A stretch of 64,000 nucleotides of DNA from Talinum fruticosum. Its lineage: Eukaryota > Streptophyta > Magnoliopsida > Caryophyllales > Talinaceae. Position 1 is the stretch's first letter, and each line of letters begins with the position of its first letter. Below the pieces are notes generated by a model. The model did not search any database. It saw only the letters and a list, made by a program, of their open reading frames with translations, and was not told where the DNA came from. The position numbers and the translations under genes are program-made. Positions 46,621 to 57,478 of the stretch are shown in pieces. The DNA is taken from assembly GCA_021018815.1 (NCBI GenBank), contig JAITYX010000034.1, positions 992,001-1,056,000 on the forward strand, given 5' to 3'.

Positions 46621-48254
46621 TTTGATCATGCGTGATGTTCTGGAGTTACTACTAAAGGTGTTGAACGTATTGGTGTAGAATGTATTAATGTAGGACATGC
46701 CTATGTCGGACGTGCCGTGTTGAAGTAGACTTCTTATTTCCTAGTCTGTTTCATGCTCGTGATTCCCGATTTTTGTTGGACTCCCTATCATGTATCCCAA
46801 AAGAATAAGTGTTCAGGATTGGCTCATGAAAAATTTTAGGGAGATGGGGCTTAACCGATTAACCCGATGAATGACTTATCCTAAGAGAAAAGAAAATGAT
46901 ATGCTCTTTTACTTGGATGCACATAAAGAATGCAAATTGGACCAAAATGAAATGCAACGATGCACATGGAGTCCTTTAGATTGGGATGAATTAGATTTGG
47001 CTAAATGAAAACAAATACTCACCTAATTTAAGATGAATTTTAATTTGGCTAAATGCAAATAAAAGACTCTCCTAACTAGAAATAAATTTTTATTTGGCTA
47101 TATGCAAAAAAACATGGACTTATCTAATTTAGTGATGAGTTTGAAATTTAGCTAATGAAAAAAAAAAAATGGACTCCCTATTTAGGACTAACTGAAAATT
47201 TGGCTATATGCAAAAATTGACTTACCTATTTGAGATGAATTTTATTTTTGGCTATTAAAGACTCACCTACTTTGAAACAAATTTGATTTTAGTTAAATGC
47301 AAATAAGGACTCACCTATTTTGAGATGAATTTATAAGTTGGCTAATGCAAAAATGTACTCACCTACTTGAGATGAATTTGATTTTGGCTAAATCCAAATA
47401 AAAGACTCTCCTAATTAGAGATGAATTTTAATTTGGCTAAATGCAAATAAAACACTCGCCTTAAAATGGAGAAAATACAAGAACGCTGATAATCAAAAAC
47501 CTAAAAGCCATACCTAAAGCCGATCGAACAGAGGAGATGAGGGTCCTCGGCAGGACCTTCCTCGGCCGACCGGAGGATGCCGGCGCCAGCTACGCCTAGA
47601 GAACGGTGACTAAAAAGAAAACACCTAGACCGAGGAATTTTTTAGATCGACTCGAAAATGCAATTAATGGACCGACCTTAAAAGGAGAGGCAAATTTGGA
47701 CTTTTTGTTAAAATGCATACATTGGAACGACTCAAGAAAGTTTATTATTGTATTTTACTTTGCACCCATACAAGGATTATTTAGTAAACTTGACTAAACC
47801 GCTAAAGTCTCGCAAAAGAGGGTTAAATAACAAAAGTAAATACATTCGTTCAAGCATGCAAATGAAGATAGGGGTACAACCTAGACAACCAAAGTTCTAC
47901 GGTCAAAAGAGGTATAAATCTAGGTCGGATACATGGATAGTCCGACAATTTAGTCCTCTATAGGGTGCATGGTAGGAAAAAGTATGAATTCTCGGTGCCT
48001 CTCGATCAAGAAACAAGAAGAGCATGCTATGAATGGAGAGTAACCATCTTCCCGAGTAATCAAGCCTAAGTGGGCTCACCAAGTCAATAGTTTGACCTCT
48101 CCAAAAAAAATGTTCACTTAAGGGTAAAAAGCCTACAATCGAAATTAAAAGCAACTATGTCCAAGGTCACCTAAATGCAATATGCTTAATGCAAAACACA
48201 TTTAGAAAACTCACAACTCAAATTTTCAAGTGTCACCCTCTTAATAAATGATAC
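46621..48254 (-). other. G1 leader between primer site and gag
   Basis: 1.6 kb non-coding. It includes a short-unit tandem array (46,970-47,460) and, near the primer site, sequence shared with the leaders at 55,396-55,664 and 59,256 onward (GAGTTGTGAGTTTTC on the minus strand). The frames at 47,606-47,797 and 47,748-47,963 are not recognisable genes. Confidence 0.65.
46970..47460. repeat. Tandem array of about 48-bp units in G1 leader
   Basis: Roughly ten diverged copies of GACTCACCTA..TGAGATGAATTT..ATTTGGCTAAATGCAAATAA. The G2 leader has only about three copies of the same unit (about 60,030-60,200, opposite strand). Confidence 0.85.
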
Positions 48255-48273
48255 ATCCCTAGTGGAGTAGCCA
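48255..48273 (-). other. tRNA-Arg-type primer binding site (G1)
   Basis: The minus strand reads TGGCTACTCCACTAGGGA, like the TGGCGACTC...GGGGA site of Tat/Ogre elements, one base from the LTR. Confidence 0.72.
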
Positions 48274-48274
48274 A

Positions 48275-50359
48275 TGTAGGAACCATGGCCTATTCCCTGT
48301 AAGAAACCAGATCAGACCGAATTTCCCCACGAATGTCGACTCTATTTTGTTTCTTAAGATTCCTTTTGAAAGCTGATTTTTAAAACAAGTTTGAGTGAAA
48401 AAGGTGATTGGTGATTTTTATTAATCATTTTTATTTTAGAAATTGATTTTAGAGAAATCCCAGGATGTTATTTCATGATTAGGAAAAAAAATTAGATCAT
48501 ATTTTGTCGCAAAGCTCTCGGGCCAAACAGATAAACCTTGTTGGGCCAAGAGCCGAATCGGGCCTCATGTTGCCGTCGGCGTTAGCCAACACCAACCGCA
48601 ATCCGCCGCCGGCTATAGGGCGAAGACCGAGAAATTAGTCTCCGCCTTATAGCTTAGGCTCTTAAAATGAAACCCAAATTTTCATATTTTCAACCGGAAA
48701 TGCCGAGATGCGAGATAGAGAAAAATGAAACAGAAAATAGGGAGACGCAATCGGCTTTAAAAAGTAAAAACTAATTAAAAAAATTTTAAAAAGTACTCTT
48801 CCAATCTTCGTATGAAAAACTAAGCCTGAAAGAGGTTTCAAAAGAGAGTCCATTGATCTAAAATCGAGAATCCAAGTATTCGGGGTGAAGGTATGAAATG
48901 AAGAGATAACCCTCCATTTCACTCGTCCTCGGACGACCTTTACAAGTTTAAGTTGTGAGTTTAAAAAATGTGTTTAAAAATTCAAGCACACAACATGTGA
49001 AGCATGGAAATTAAATCAAACAAGGGATGCTAAGAAAGCGATAAATAAGCAAATAGGAAAGCAATAAAGAAAGCGATAAAGAAAGTGAAAAGAAAGCGAA
49101 AAGAAATAAAAGTTACAATAAGCGAGGAGGAATTAAAAGCTATTACATCTTGATCCACAATACGTAAAGCATGAAAATAAATAAATAAAAGCCATAAAGA
49201 AAGCTTAAAAGCGGATCCGGTGCCCTCGGATTGTCCCACCTACCGATCTTAGATAACAAAGCTGAATTCGACAACATACCGGCAGGGTAGTGAGCTCAAA
49301 ATAAGGGTGGAAAAGGCTATTTGTGGAGTTTAAGAATTAGGAAAATGTATGATGTTATGGCGAAATGGAGAGAGTAGACAAGTGGTAGATAGTGTTATGA
49401 GTATTTTCCACTTAGACCGGCTTGACTAGCTGAAAATGTAGCCGAAGATGGAATTATTTTAGCAGTAAAAAATGAGGGAATACCCCTTATTTATAGAAAA
49501 ATTTAGGTCAAAAAATCAACCCAAAAACTGCTTCGGTCATTGGAAATTACTTGAACCAGGTCTGGATTTGACGGGGAGGATAAAGAAGTTGGACCAAATA
49601 AAATCCATCTAGACCGAAAGATCCAAACAAACATGGCGCCGGTCACCCAAGGATGTCGTCCGGGCGTCTTGACTTTCGTGCCTCGGTTGGGCGTGGCACC
49701 AAACAAAACGTTTTGGCGAGGTAACGCTAAAAATGCGACCCCAGTCAAAATGGGCTTTCGTGTCTTGGTTGAACGCTGGAACCAAATGCACCGCTTTCGG
49801 TTTAAGCCATGAAATGCGGGGCCGGTCAAAACGGTGTCGTACGGATGCCTCGGTTGGTCACTGGAACCAAACGCAATGTTTTGGCATATTTAGCCTAAAA
49901 ACGTTACACCGGTCTAATTGACGTCATACGGATCTCTCGAGTCGCGTGCCTTGCTTGGCCGTTAAATGAAAAAGTGAAATGCTACGTTTTTGCATAGTAT
50001 GGAGGAAAATCGGCATTGATTTTGACATCTTTCCTTTTTGGAAACGTTCTATTTTTGGAAAGTTTCTATTTTTTGCATGTTTCTATTTTTGCCAGGCTTT
50101 TACTTTTCGTGCGGGTTTGGGTTTCGTGGTTGGGAGCCTAAACTAGGGTTTGTTCGACCGAAAGAAAATGGCTTTGTAGGATCATCCAAGCAAAAAAGGT
50201 ATTTTTGTGGTGCTAATTGGTTTTTTGTGGTTTACTAGCTTCCATCACACCGCTCGGACTCCGATCACAATTCGAGTTCACAAAAATACTGGAATTTCAT
50301 CACTGGGCCAAAAATAAATAAATAAAAGAGACAAGGGTGACATGTTTTATGTGTCTACA
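48275..50359 (-). repeat. G1 5' LTR
   Basis: 2085 bp, bounded by TGTAGGAACC and GTGTCTACA on the plus strand. TATA region CTTATTTATAGAAAA is at about 49,485 (minus-strand TATAAATA). Open frames at 48,662-48,922, 49,030-49,239 and 49,503-49,829 are LTR sequence. Confidence 0.88.
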
Positions 50360-50364
50360 ATAGC
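50360..50364. other. Target-site duplication ATAGC, right (G1)
   Basis: Exact match to 41,205-41,209. Confidence 0.88.
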
Positions 50365-51043
50365 ATGTTGTTTAATTATTTTAGTAAAGCTCATATGTAG
50401 GACGGACGAAATGAGGAGCAACCCTCTTTATTTCGTACATTTTCCCTCAAACACAGGATCATTGGTTTCGACCAATGGAGTCCTTTTCCAAAACTTTTCT
50501 ATTTTTAAATTTTTGTGTCTTTTGGTTTGTCGTTTTAGTAAACTCAAAAATGAGAAAAGTAGGTCGTCCTTTTTATTAGTTTTTATGTCAAAACCGAGTA
50601 GCGAATCCTCCTTTTAATCTATTTAACTCTTAAATTGCATCTAGGTCTTTTTAATAGAAAATTAGGAATTTTAGGGTAAGCGGACCTGCGGTCCAAACCA
50701 TCCGACCGGGACTATTTTGGCGGACAAGGTCGGATGGCCAAAACCGACCAGGCAATCAAGTAGGCGGGAATTGGCGCCCATATCCCTAGTTAGGCCTAGC
50801 TCCTGAACTAAACAGATCATGGCTACTTGGCCTAGTGCGCTTTGTGGAAATCTGTCCCAAATTCCTTTTCTCTGTTTCGGTTGTCCTAAGAATTCTAAAA
50901 CTGTTTTCTAAAATAAAAATGATTTCTAAAAATCTCCAATCAACCCTTTCAAGAATTTGAAGTTTTATTTTTCTTAATAAGCACACCTCACGTGAAGTCG
51001 ACATTGGTGGGGAAAACTCTCGGCACAAGTCGTGGTTTCTACA

Positions 51044-51439
51044 TTGATCAACGACCCATTAAGACAAATAAGTAGCAAACACTACTAAAGGAGATGGGTA
51101 CTTCTCCTTATAAATATAGCCCTATCCCCTTATCCAAGGGATCAAAATTCTAAATCTCATAAGATTTTCTCTAAAATAGACAAGAAGTGCATCAAATAGT
51201 GTCATTTATTCTAAAGATTAAATCATACTCTTGATCAAGATAAAAATTGTTCCAGTCCTCCATCAAGTTTCAAACCGGAGATCGAACCAGATGAGTTATT
51301 ATTTGTCCATTTATAACGAATACAAAAGTTGTACACATACTTTTGAATATAAGTACGAAATTTGGATTTGTTCTAAATGTGATTTTCACTTGAAATTTGT
51401 GGTTGCATCCACATTTGAGTTTGGTTGAGTTCTAAATGT
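51044..51439. other. Spacer before FAR1-like remnant
   Basis: About 400 bp with no gene. A TATA-like TATAAATATAG at about 51,109 could be an old promoter. The frame at 51,231-51,428 is unrecognised. Confidence 0.4.
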
Positions 51440-52400
51440 GATTTGAGAATGCAATGGAGTTGCAAAGGCATGGCCAATGGCACGAGGATAATGATACTTT
51501 TTCTTCAATTCCTGTATTAAGCACCTCTAAAGATTTCAAGAGGCATATTGGTGAAATATATCATTTTGTTTATTTTTATATGTTAGGATTTCTCACTATA
51601 ATATCGTGATATAGAAACCTATATTTACTCTAGTTTTTATACTTCGGAAGTGAAATTTATGCTTATGCTAATTTTTATGAGTTTCAAGATGAGTTGCATA
51701 TAATAATTTTACGGAGTGTGAAATTAAAGATAGGCAAGCGATAGTTGAGGGGCTAGTAATTACTATAACAGATAATAGCTTGAACAGGGGTTATGAAAAA
51801 GCAAGTTATATATAACCCCTCCGATCATGTGACACATTGTTCATGCAAAATGTTCGATTGTGAAGGTATTCTTTGGTGCCACATATTGCGTATTCCGTAG
51901 GGAAAAGCATTATGTGAGTTGCCAAGTTATTATATTATGAATTGATAGACTAAAGTGGCTGCAAGCAAGCTAAGTTTTTATGTGATTAATGTTCTTTTAG
52001 AGGAGGCACTCTCAAATGGATCGTTGGGACACGTTAATTTCTAAAAATTATTCGAACTTTCTGGATTGTATGCAAGTTTCCGAAGAGACCCTGAAACACA
52101 AACTCTTATCAACAAAAGAATTTGAAATGTTTTAAAAGAAGTGAAGGAATTGAATGGTAGTACAAGTGAAAGTAAAATGAGTGAGCTAGAGTCATTTATT
52201 GTATCAAGTGCCCTTAAGCGAATTGATATTCTTACTTCTAAACCAACTACTTAACAATGTAACACCAAAAGAAATAGTAACTCGAATATAAGGTGGAAAT
52301 GACAAAGCATAAAACAACAAGCTAAGAGGTTTAGGCTTTGCAAAGCTTGTAAGCAACAAGCCTATCATGGTAGTCGTCACTTGCTCTTCAAAGAGCTCTT
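51440..52400 (+). pseudogene. FAR1/FHY3-like (MULE-derived) gene remnant
   Basis: FAR1/FHY3 proteins are transcription factors domesticated from Mutator-like transposases. In broken frames one sees NFYEFQDELH (about 51,665-51,695), then SDHVTHCSCKMFDCEGILWC followed by HILRIP (51,820-51,890): a SWIM zinc finger, with C.C at 51,838-51,846 and C.H at 51,877-51,882. Next are GKALCELPSYYIMN, SELESFIVSSALKRIDILTS, and a C-terminal FRLCKACKQQAYHGSRH (about 52,325-52,385), similar to the tail of FAR1-like proteins. The N-terminal DNA-binding and transposase regions are missing. Stops and frameshifts show it is dead. It could be a domesticated gene remnant or the transposase of an old MULE. Confidence 0.68.
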
Positions 52401-52889
52401 CGTAATAGAAGGTGACAATTAGTACATTATTTTTAGTTGCACTTAATATCATCTTATCGTCCTGTAATTGTATAATCTTTTTTCTTTAGGTTGGATAAAA
52501 ATGCATTAGTGTTAATATTGGAGTACGAGTGTAACTATGAACGTTGTTGAAGATTTTAGTTCATTATATTTGGATTTACACCTTTAAGTACATTAGATTT
52601 GAATGTACTGTGAAACAATGTACTCTATATTATTTTATGTCATTCATTACAAGGGGACAATGGTTGTAGATTATGAATATTATCTTAGAATGTTGAGAAA
52701 TGTAAGATATTGTTGATTTTAAGCTTCTCATATTATGTTTATGTTATCCCTTAGCTTTGAATGTATTGTGAAACAACACAAAAGGTGTAGGTTCAACTCC
52801 TAGTTAGGATTTATAGCTTATTTTTCATATTGGTTGGTTGTTTCTAATTTACTTGCCTTTTTCCCAGGTTTATGTGGTTTCTAAGATAT
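52401..52889. other. AT-rich spacer
   Basis: No gene or clear repeat. A lone GGTTCAACTCC at about 52,793 resembles a tRNA B box but has no partner A box. Confidence 0.45.
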
Positions 52890-52901
52890 TTTGTCTTCTT
52901 G

Positions 52902-53145
52902 GCTGTTTTTTTCGCAATGGTGAATGTGGGCTACCCAACTGGGCTCTTATCTCATGGGTAATTCTAGTTAGGGTTGAAAACCTAGGGGGATAGGGATACC
53001 AAGCCCAAATTTAAAGCACAAGCCCACAACTCATCGCAACTCCTTTGCACAACTTACAAGAAAATTGTCTCCATCAAGATTCGAACCTTGATAGAGAAGA
53101 TAGAAGTATGGAGTACTTGCCACTAGGTCAACACTTTCTTAGTAC
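52902..53145 (-). mobile_element. tRNA-derived SINE
   Basis: About 244 bp. On the minus strand an A box (TGACCTAGTGGC, about 53,122-53,133) and a B box (GGTTCGAATCT, about 53,084-53,094) form a pol III promoter. The body ends CCACATTCACCATTGCG and a short A run. Flanks TTTGTCTTCTTG (52,890-52,901) and TTTGTCTACTTG (53,146-53,157) form a 12-bp duplication with one mismatch. It is too diverged to be a working tRNA gene. Confidence 0.72.
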
Positions 53146-53243
53146 TTTGTCTACTTGACTTGGAGTGGGAGCATGTTGTCAAGAGTGTACTATGATTTTG
53201 TATTCTCTGTGCTAGTCTTGGCTTTGTATTATAGGTGACAATT

Positions 53244-55376
53244 TGTAGACACCTAAAAAGTGTCATCCTTATCTATTTTATTTATTTTGGTGGCCCAATG
53301 ATGAAATCCCAACCTTGTTTGCAAACTCGAATCATGCTCGAGTCTCATCGGCATGACTGAAACTAGTCAACCAACAAAAAACCAATTAGTACCATAAAAA
53401 TTAGCCTTTTTTCTTAGGTCGGCCCATAAACCATTTTGTTTCGGCCGAACCAAGCTCGATTCGGGCTCCAAACCAGGAAACCCAAACTCGCACCAAAAAT
53501 AAAAACCTGTCAAAAATAAAAAACTTTTTGAAAAATAAAAAGTTTCTAAAAGTTGAAAGCTTCCTAAAAAGGCATTAGTTTCCTCCATATTGTGCAAAAA
53601 TGCGAGTGTTTCACTTTTTCACTCAACGACCAAGCAAGGCACGCAACTCGAGAGATCTCGTACGATGTCATTTAGACTGGTGCTGTGTTTTCAAGCTAAA
53701 TATGCCAAAATGTTGTGTTTGGTCCTAGTGACCAACCCAGTACGAAACCCGAGGCATTCATACGACACCATTTTTACCGGTGCCGCGTTTCATGGCTTAA
53801 ACTACCAAAACAATGCGTTTTGTTCCAAGCATCCAACCAAGACACAAAAGCACATTTTGTCGATGCCGCATTTTCAACCTTACATCACCAAAACGCTGCA
53901 TTTGGTCCCGAGCACCAAATTTAGGCACGAAATTCAAGATGCCCACACGATGCCATTGGGTGATCGGCGCCGCGTTTCTTGGGATCCTCCGGCCCAGATG
54001 GATTTTATACGGTCTAGCTCCTTTATCCTCACCGGCGAATCCGGACCCTGTTCATCCGATTTCCGCGGCTGAAGCAGCTTTTTGGGTTCATTTTTTTAAC
54101 CTAAATTTTTCTATAAATAAGGGGCTACTCCCCTCATTTTTTCCCTAAATGATTCCATCTTTGGATGCTCAACTTTCAACTAATGAACCCCCTAAGCTGA
54201 AAGTACTCCCGTTACTCTCCACCACTCTCTACTCTCTCCATTTTGTCACACCGTCGCACACATTTCCTAATTCCTAAACTCTACAAATAGAATTCTCCAT
54301 CCTTCTTTCGAGCTCATTACCTTGCCTTTATGCTACCTGATTCGGTTCGTGATCAAGATCAGCATGTGGGACAACCTAAGGGCACCGGATCCGCTTTCAA
54401 TTCATTCTCTCTACGGTTTTATTTATTTACACCATTTATTGCTTTTTATATTGTGGATCAAAGATATAATCACTTTTAATTCCTCCTCGCCCACTATAAA
54501 TTTTATTTCTTTTCTCTTTCTTTATCTTTTTCTTTATCGCCTCCCTATTTACTTATTTATCACTTTCTTAGCATGCCTTGTTTGACTTAATTTTCGTACT
54601 TCACATGTTATGTGCTTGATCGTTTAAACATATTTTTTAACTCGTAGTTAAACTAGTAAAGGTCGTCTATTGACAGGCGGAATGGAGAGCATCCCTTTCT
54701 ATTTCGTACCTTATTTATCCCTGAACACCGAATTCTCGATTTTAGACCGATATAGTCTTTTTCGAAACCTCTTTCAAGCTTAGTTTTTCCATACTTAGAT
54801 TGGAAGAGTACTTGTTTTATTTTTGTTAGTTTTTACTTTCTAAAACAAACTAGTGACTCCCTATTTTCTGTTTCATTTCTCTCTATTTGCTTCTTGGTAT
54901 TTCGGGGTAAAAATAGCTAAATTTGGGTTTCATTTTGATAGCCTAAGCTATAGGGCCGAGATTGATTTCTCGGTCTTAGCCTTATAGCCGGCGCCACACT
55001 CCGGTTGGTGTTAGCTAATGCCGACGCCGGCTAAAGGCCGGGATTAGCTCTCGGTCCAACTAGGTTTATCTGTTTGCCTCGAGAGCTTTGCTGCAAAGTG
55101 TGATCTAAATTTTTTTATTTTTTGTAACCTTGAAGTAACATCCCGGGATTTCTCTAAAATCAATCTCTAAAATAAAAATGATTAATAAAAATCACCAATC
55201 ACCTTTACTCAAATCTGTTTCAAACTCAAATTTCAAAAATAAATAATCTTAATAAGAGGCGCACTTCATTTTCCAAATTAACTTTTAAAAAGAATATTCA
55301 AAAACCAAGAAAGCCAACATTCATGGAGAAACCCGGTCCCTCCGGTCCCTACAAGGACCGGGCCATAATTCCTACA
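53244..55376 (+). repeat. Gypsy 5' LTR of element G3
   Basis: 2133 bp, TGTAGACACCTAA...ATTCCTACA, followed by a primer site and leader. TATA CTATAAATAAGGGGC is at about 54,112. The frames at 53,590-54,148 and 54,322-54,585 are LTR sequence. The rest of G3 should lie beyond G2, to the right of the window. Confidence 0.85.
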
Positions 55377-55377
55377 A

Positions 55378-55395
55378 TGACGACTCCGCTAGGGA
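55378..55395 (+). other. tRNA-Arg-type primer binding site (G3)
   Basis: TGACGACTCCGCTAGGGA one base after the LTR, one of three related sites in the window. Confidence 0.75.
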
Positions 55396-55664
55396 GGTAT
55401 CACTTATTAAGAGGGTGAAATTCGAAAATTTGAGTTGTGAGTTTTCTTAATGTGTTTTGCATTAGGCATGTTGCATTTAGGTAGTTTGGATTTTAATTTC
55501 GACTATAGGCTTCACCCTTAAGTAAAAAAAATTTTTAGAGGTTGAACTTTTGACCCGATATGCCCACATAGTCTTGATTACTTGGAAGATGGTTACTCTC
55601 CACTCATAACACACTCTTCTTGGTTCTTAACCGAGAGGCACCGAGAATTCGTACTTTTTCTATC
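55396..55664 (+). other. G3 leader, cut by G2
   Basis: About 270 bp collinear with the G2 leader (CACTTATTAAGA, GAGTTGTGAGTTTTC, GCACCGAGAATTC) until the G2 LTR starts. Confidence 0.75.
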
Positions 55665-57473
55665 TCTAGACACCTAAAACTTGTCAAGTATTATCTCTTT
55701 TATTTACGTATTTTATTTTGTCGACCTAGTGATGAAACCCTAATCTTGTTTGCGGATTCGGATCACGATCGGAGTTTGATTAACTTGACGAAGCCAGTAA
55801 ACCACAAAAAACCTTTTAGCACCAAAGCCCGTGTCAATGCTCTAGAGTCAACCTTGGCCGACATCGTGCATCAGTCGTGCTACATGCTAAACGTTGCGTT
55901 TCATCTTCAGCGTCCAACCGAGACACGGAGCTATTTTCGTCGATACGATGTCGCATTAACCAGCGCTGCATTTTATGGAAAAACATCACCAAAACGCTGT
56001 GTTTTGCTCCAAGTGTCCAACTAAGACACGGAGCTCACTTTTATGAAACGACATCATTCTTAACCGGCCCCACATTTCAGGCAATTCCTCGCCCAAACGT
56101 TGCATTTTGCTCCAAAACCCGCTGCAACAAGTAATGATGGTTGGACTGTATGACACTCGTTTCTTGACCGGCACCGCATATCTCGGCATAGTCCCCGGAT
56201 CCCGATTCAAGGAAGATTTGGTCCGATTTTTCTGATTTTTCCGGCCGATTTGCTCGCTTCATTTGGACGATTGTTTAAATTGTTCCTTAGGTCATTTTGT
56301 GGCCTAAGTCTCCACTATAAATAGAGAGCTTAGGCTCTCATTTTCACAATGGCCATTTCTTATGTGTTATGCGGCTAAACATTGTTAAAATCGACTAAGA
56401 GCTATTGAATGCTTTATGTATTCTAATCTCTTGGTTTCCTTTCAGCTAATCCTCACTACATAACAACATTCGATCCCTAATCCTTTATCATTCACATACA
56501 TTATGCCACCTTAACAAAATTTCACAAAAACCATTTTCGGTTTACCACCGTCACGCTTCCACATCCAGTTCGAGACCTAGATCAGCAGGTGAGACAACAT
56601 GAGGGCGCCGGATCCGCTTTTCAGTCCTTTACGGTTTTTTAATTTATACTATTTATTGTTTTCATTATTGTGGATAAAAGATGTAATCATTGTTAATTCC
56701 CCCTGCTGTAATCCTTTTATTTTCTTTAACTTTCTTTCATTTCCCTTTCCCTTTTCTTTATTGCTTCTATTACTGCTTTCTTATCTCGCTTTTATTGCTT
56801 TCCTAAGCATGCCTTGGTTGATTTAATTTCGCAAATATGTTGTGTGCTTCCTCGTAACAATTTTCTTAAACTCACTTCTCAAGTTAGTAAATGTCGTCTT
56901 TTGACGGGCGGAATGAAAGGTCTTATCCCTATATTTCATACCTTCACCCCTGAATCTAGATTCTCGATTCTAGACTCGATGAAGTCAAGTTTTAAATCTC
57001 TTTCAGGCTTAGTCTTTTCCATACTAAGACTGAAAGAGTCTTTTATTCATTGTATTCCCTAAAACCGATGGACGACTCTAATTTTCCTTTTTCACTTCTC
57101 TTTAATATGCCTCTCGGTATTTCGATTAAAAATGGTAAAAAGAATTTTTATTTGTGACAGTTTAAGCTATGTACTCGAGACCGATCATCTCGAGTCACTC
57201 GTCCATGGTCGACGCTAGCGACCGTAAGGTGTTGGCTCTTGCCGGGCCGGATGGTCAACACCGACGACTCGTACGGTGCTGGCTCTTACCGGCGTCGAAC
57301 AGTCACCGGGCAAGACTACGGTCCAAGCCGGTGTTTTTACACCGGCTTGCCCCAAAAGCCTTGTGGTAGAAATAAATCTATTCTATTTTGTTTATTTTCT
57401 TAAGTTGTGAAATAATATCTCGAGGCTTTTAAAAATAATTTCTAAAATAAATGATTAATAAAATCGCCAATTT

Positions 57474-57478
57474 CCTTT
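57474..57478. other. Target-site duplication CCTTT, left
   Basis: Exact match to 59,068-59,072, flanking the copia solo LTR. Confidence 0.85.

Larger units (their letters stand above)
41210..50359 (-). mobile_element. Gypsy element G1, gag-only, complete ends
   Basis: A 9.15 kb minus-strand Ty3/gypsy element with an exact 5-bp duplication. Right to left: 5' LTR 48,275-50,359, tRNA-Arg-type primer site, leader with tandem repeats, gag remnant, then about 1.9 kb non-coding with tandem repeats, purine-rich tract, 3' LTR 41,210-43,902. I see no protease, reverse transcriptase, RNase H or integrase, so it looks like a non-autonomous, gag-only derivative of a Tat/Ogre-like element that used enzymes from relatives. 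Confidence 0.85.
41109..51043 (+). repeat. Gypsy LTR fragment split by element G1
   Basis: 41,109-41,209 and 50,365-51,043 are one plus-strand LTR, starting mid-LTR (CCGCCCGATGCAA) and ending GTGGTTTCTACA. Element G1 and its ATAGC duplication separate the halves. Rejoined, ...TTCCTATAGC + ATGTTGTTTAA matches the CGTAGCATGTTGTTTGC segment of the 32,580-34,599 LTR. No primer site follows 51,043, so it is a 3' or solo LTR. Confidence 0.65.

Noticed and set aside
46970..47460. A CRISPR-like array
   Set aside because: Units and spacers are equally diverged, the host is a plant, and the array sits in a retrotransposon leader.
52785..52805. GGTTCAACTCC as a tRNA gene or SINE B box on the plus strand
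   Set aside because: No A box at the right distance and no cloverleaf pairing.
53080..53135. A functional tRNA gene on the minus strand
   Set aside because: A and B boxes are present, but the arms do not pair as a tRNA and a SINE body and tail follow.
53590..54148. Three overlapping plus-strand frames as coding genes
   Set aside because: They lie in the G3 LTR, and the homologous LTRs do not keep them open.
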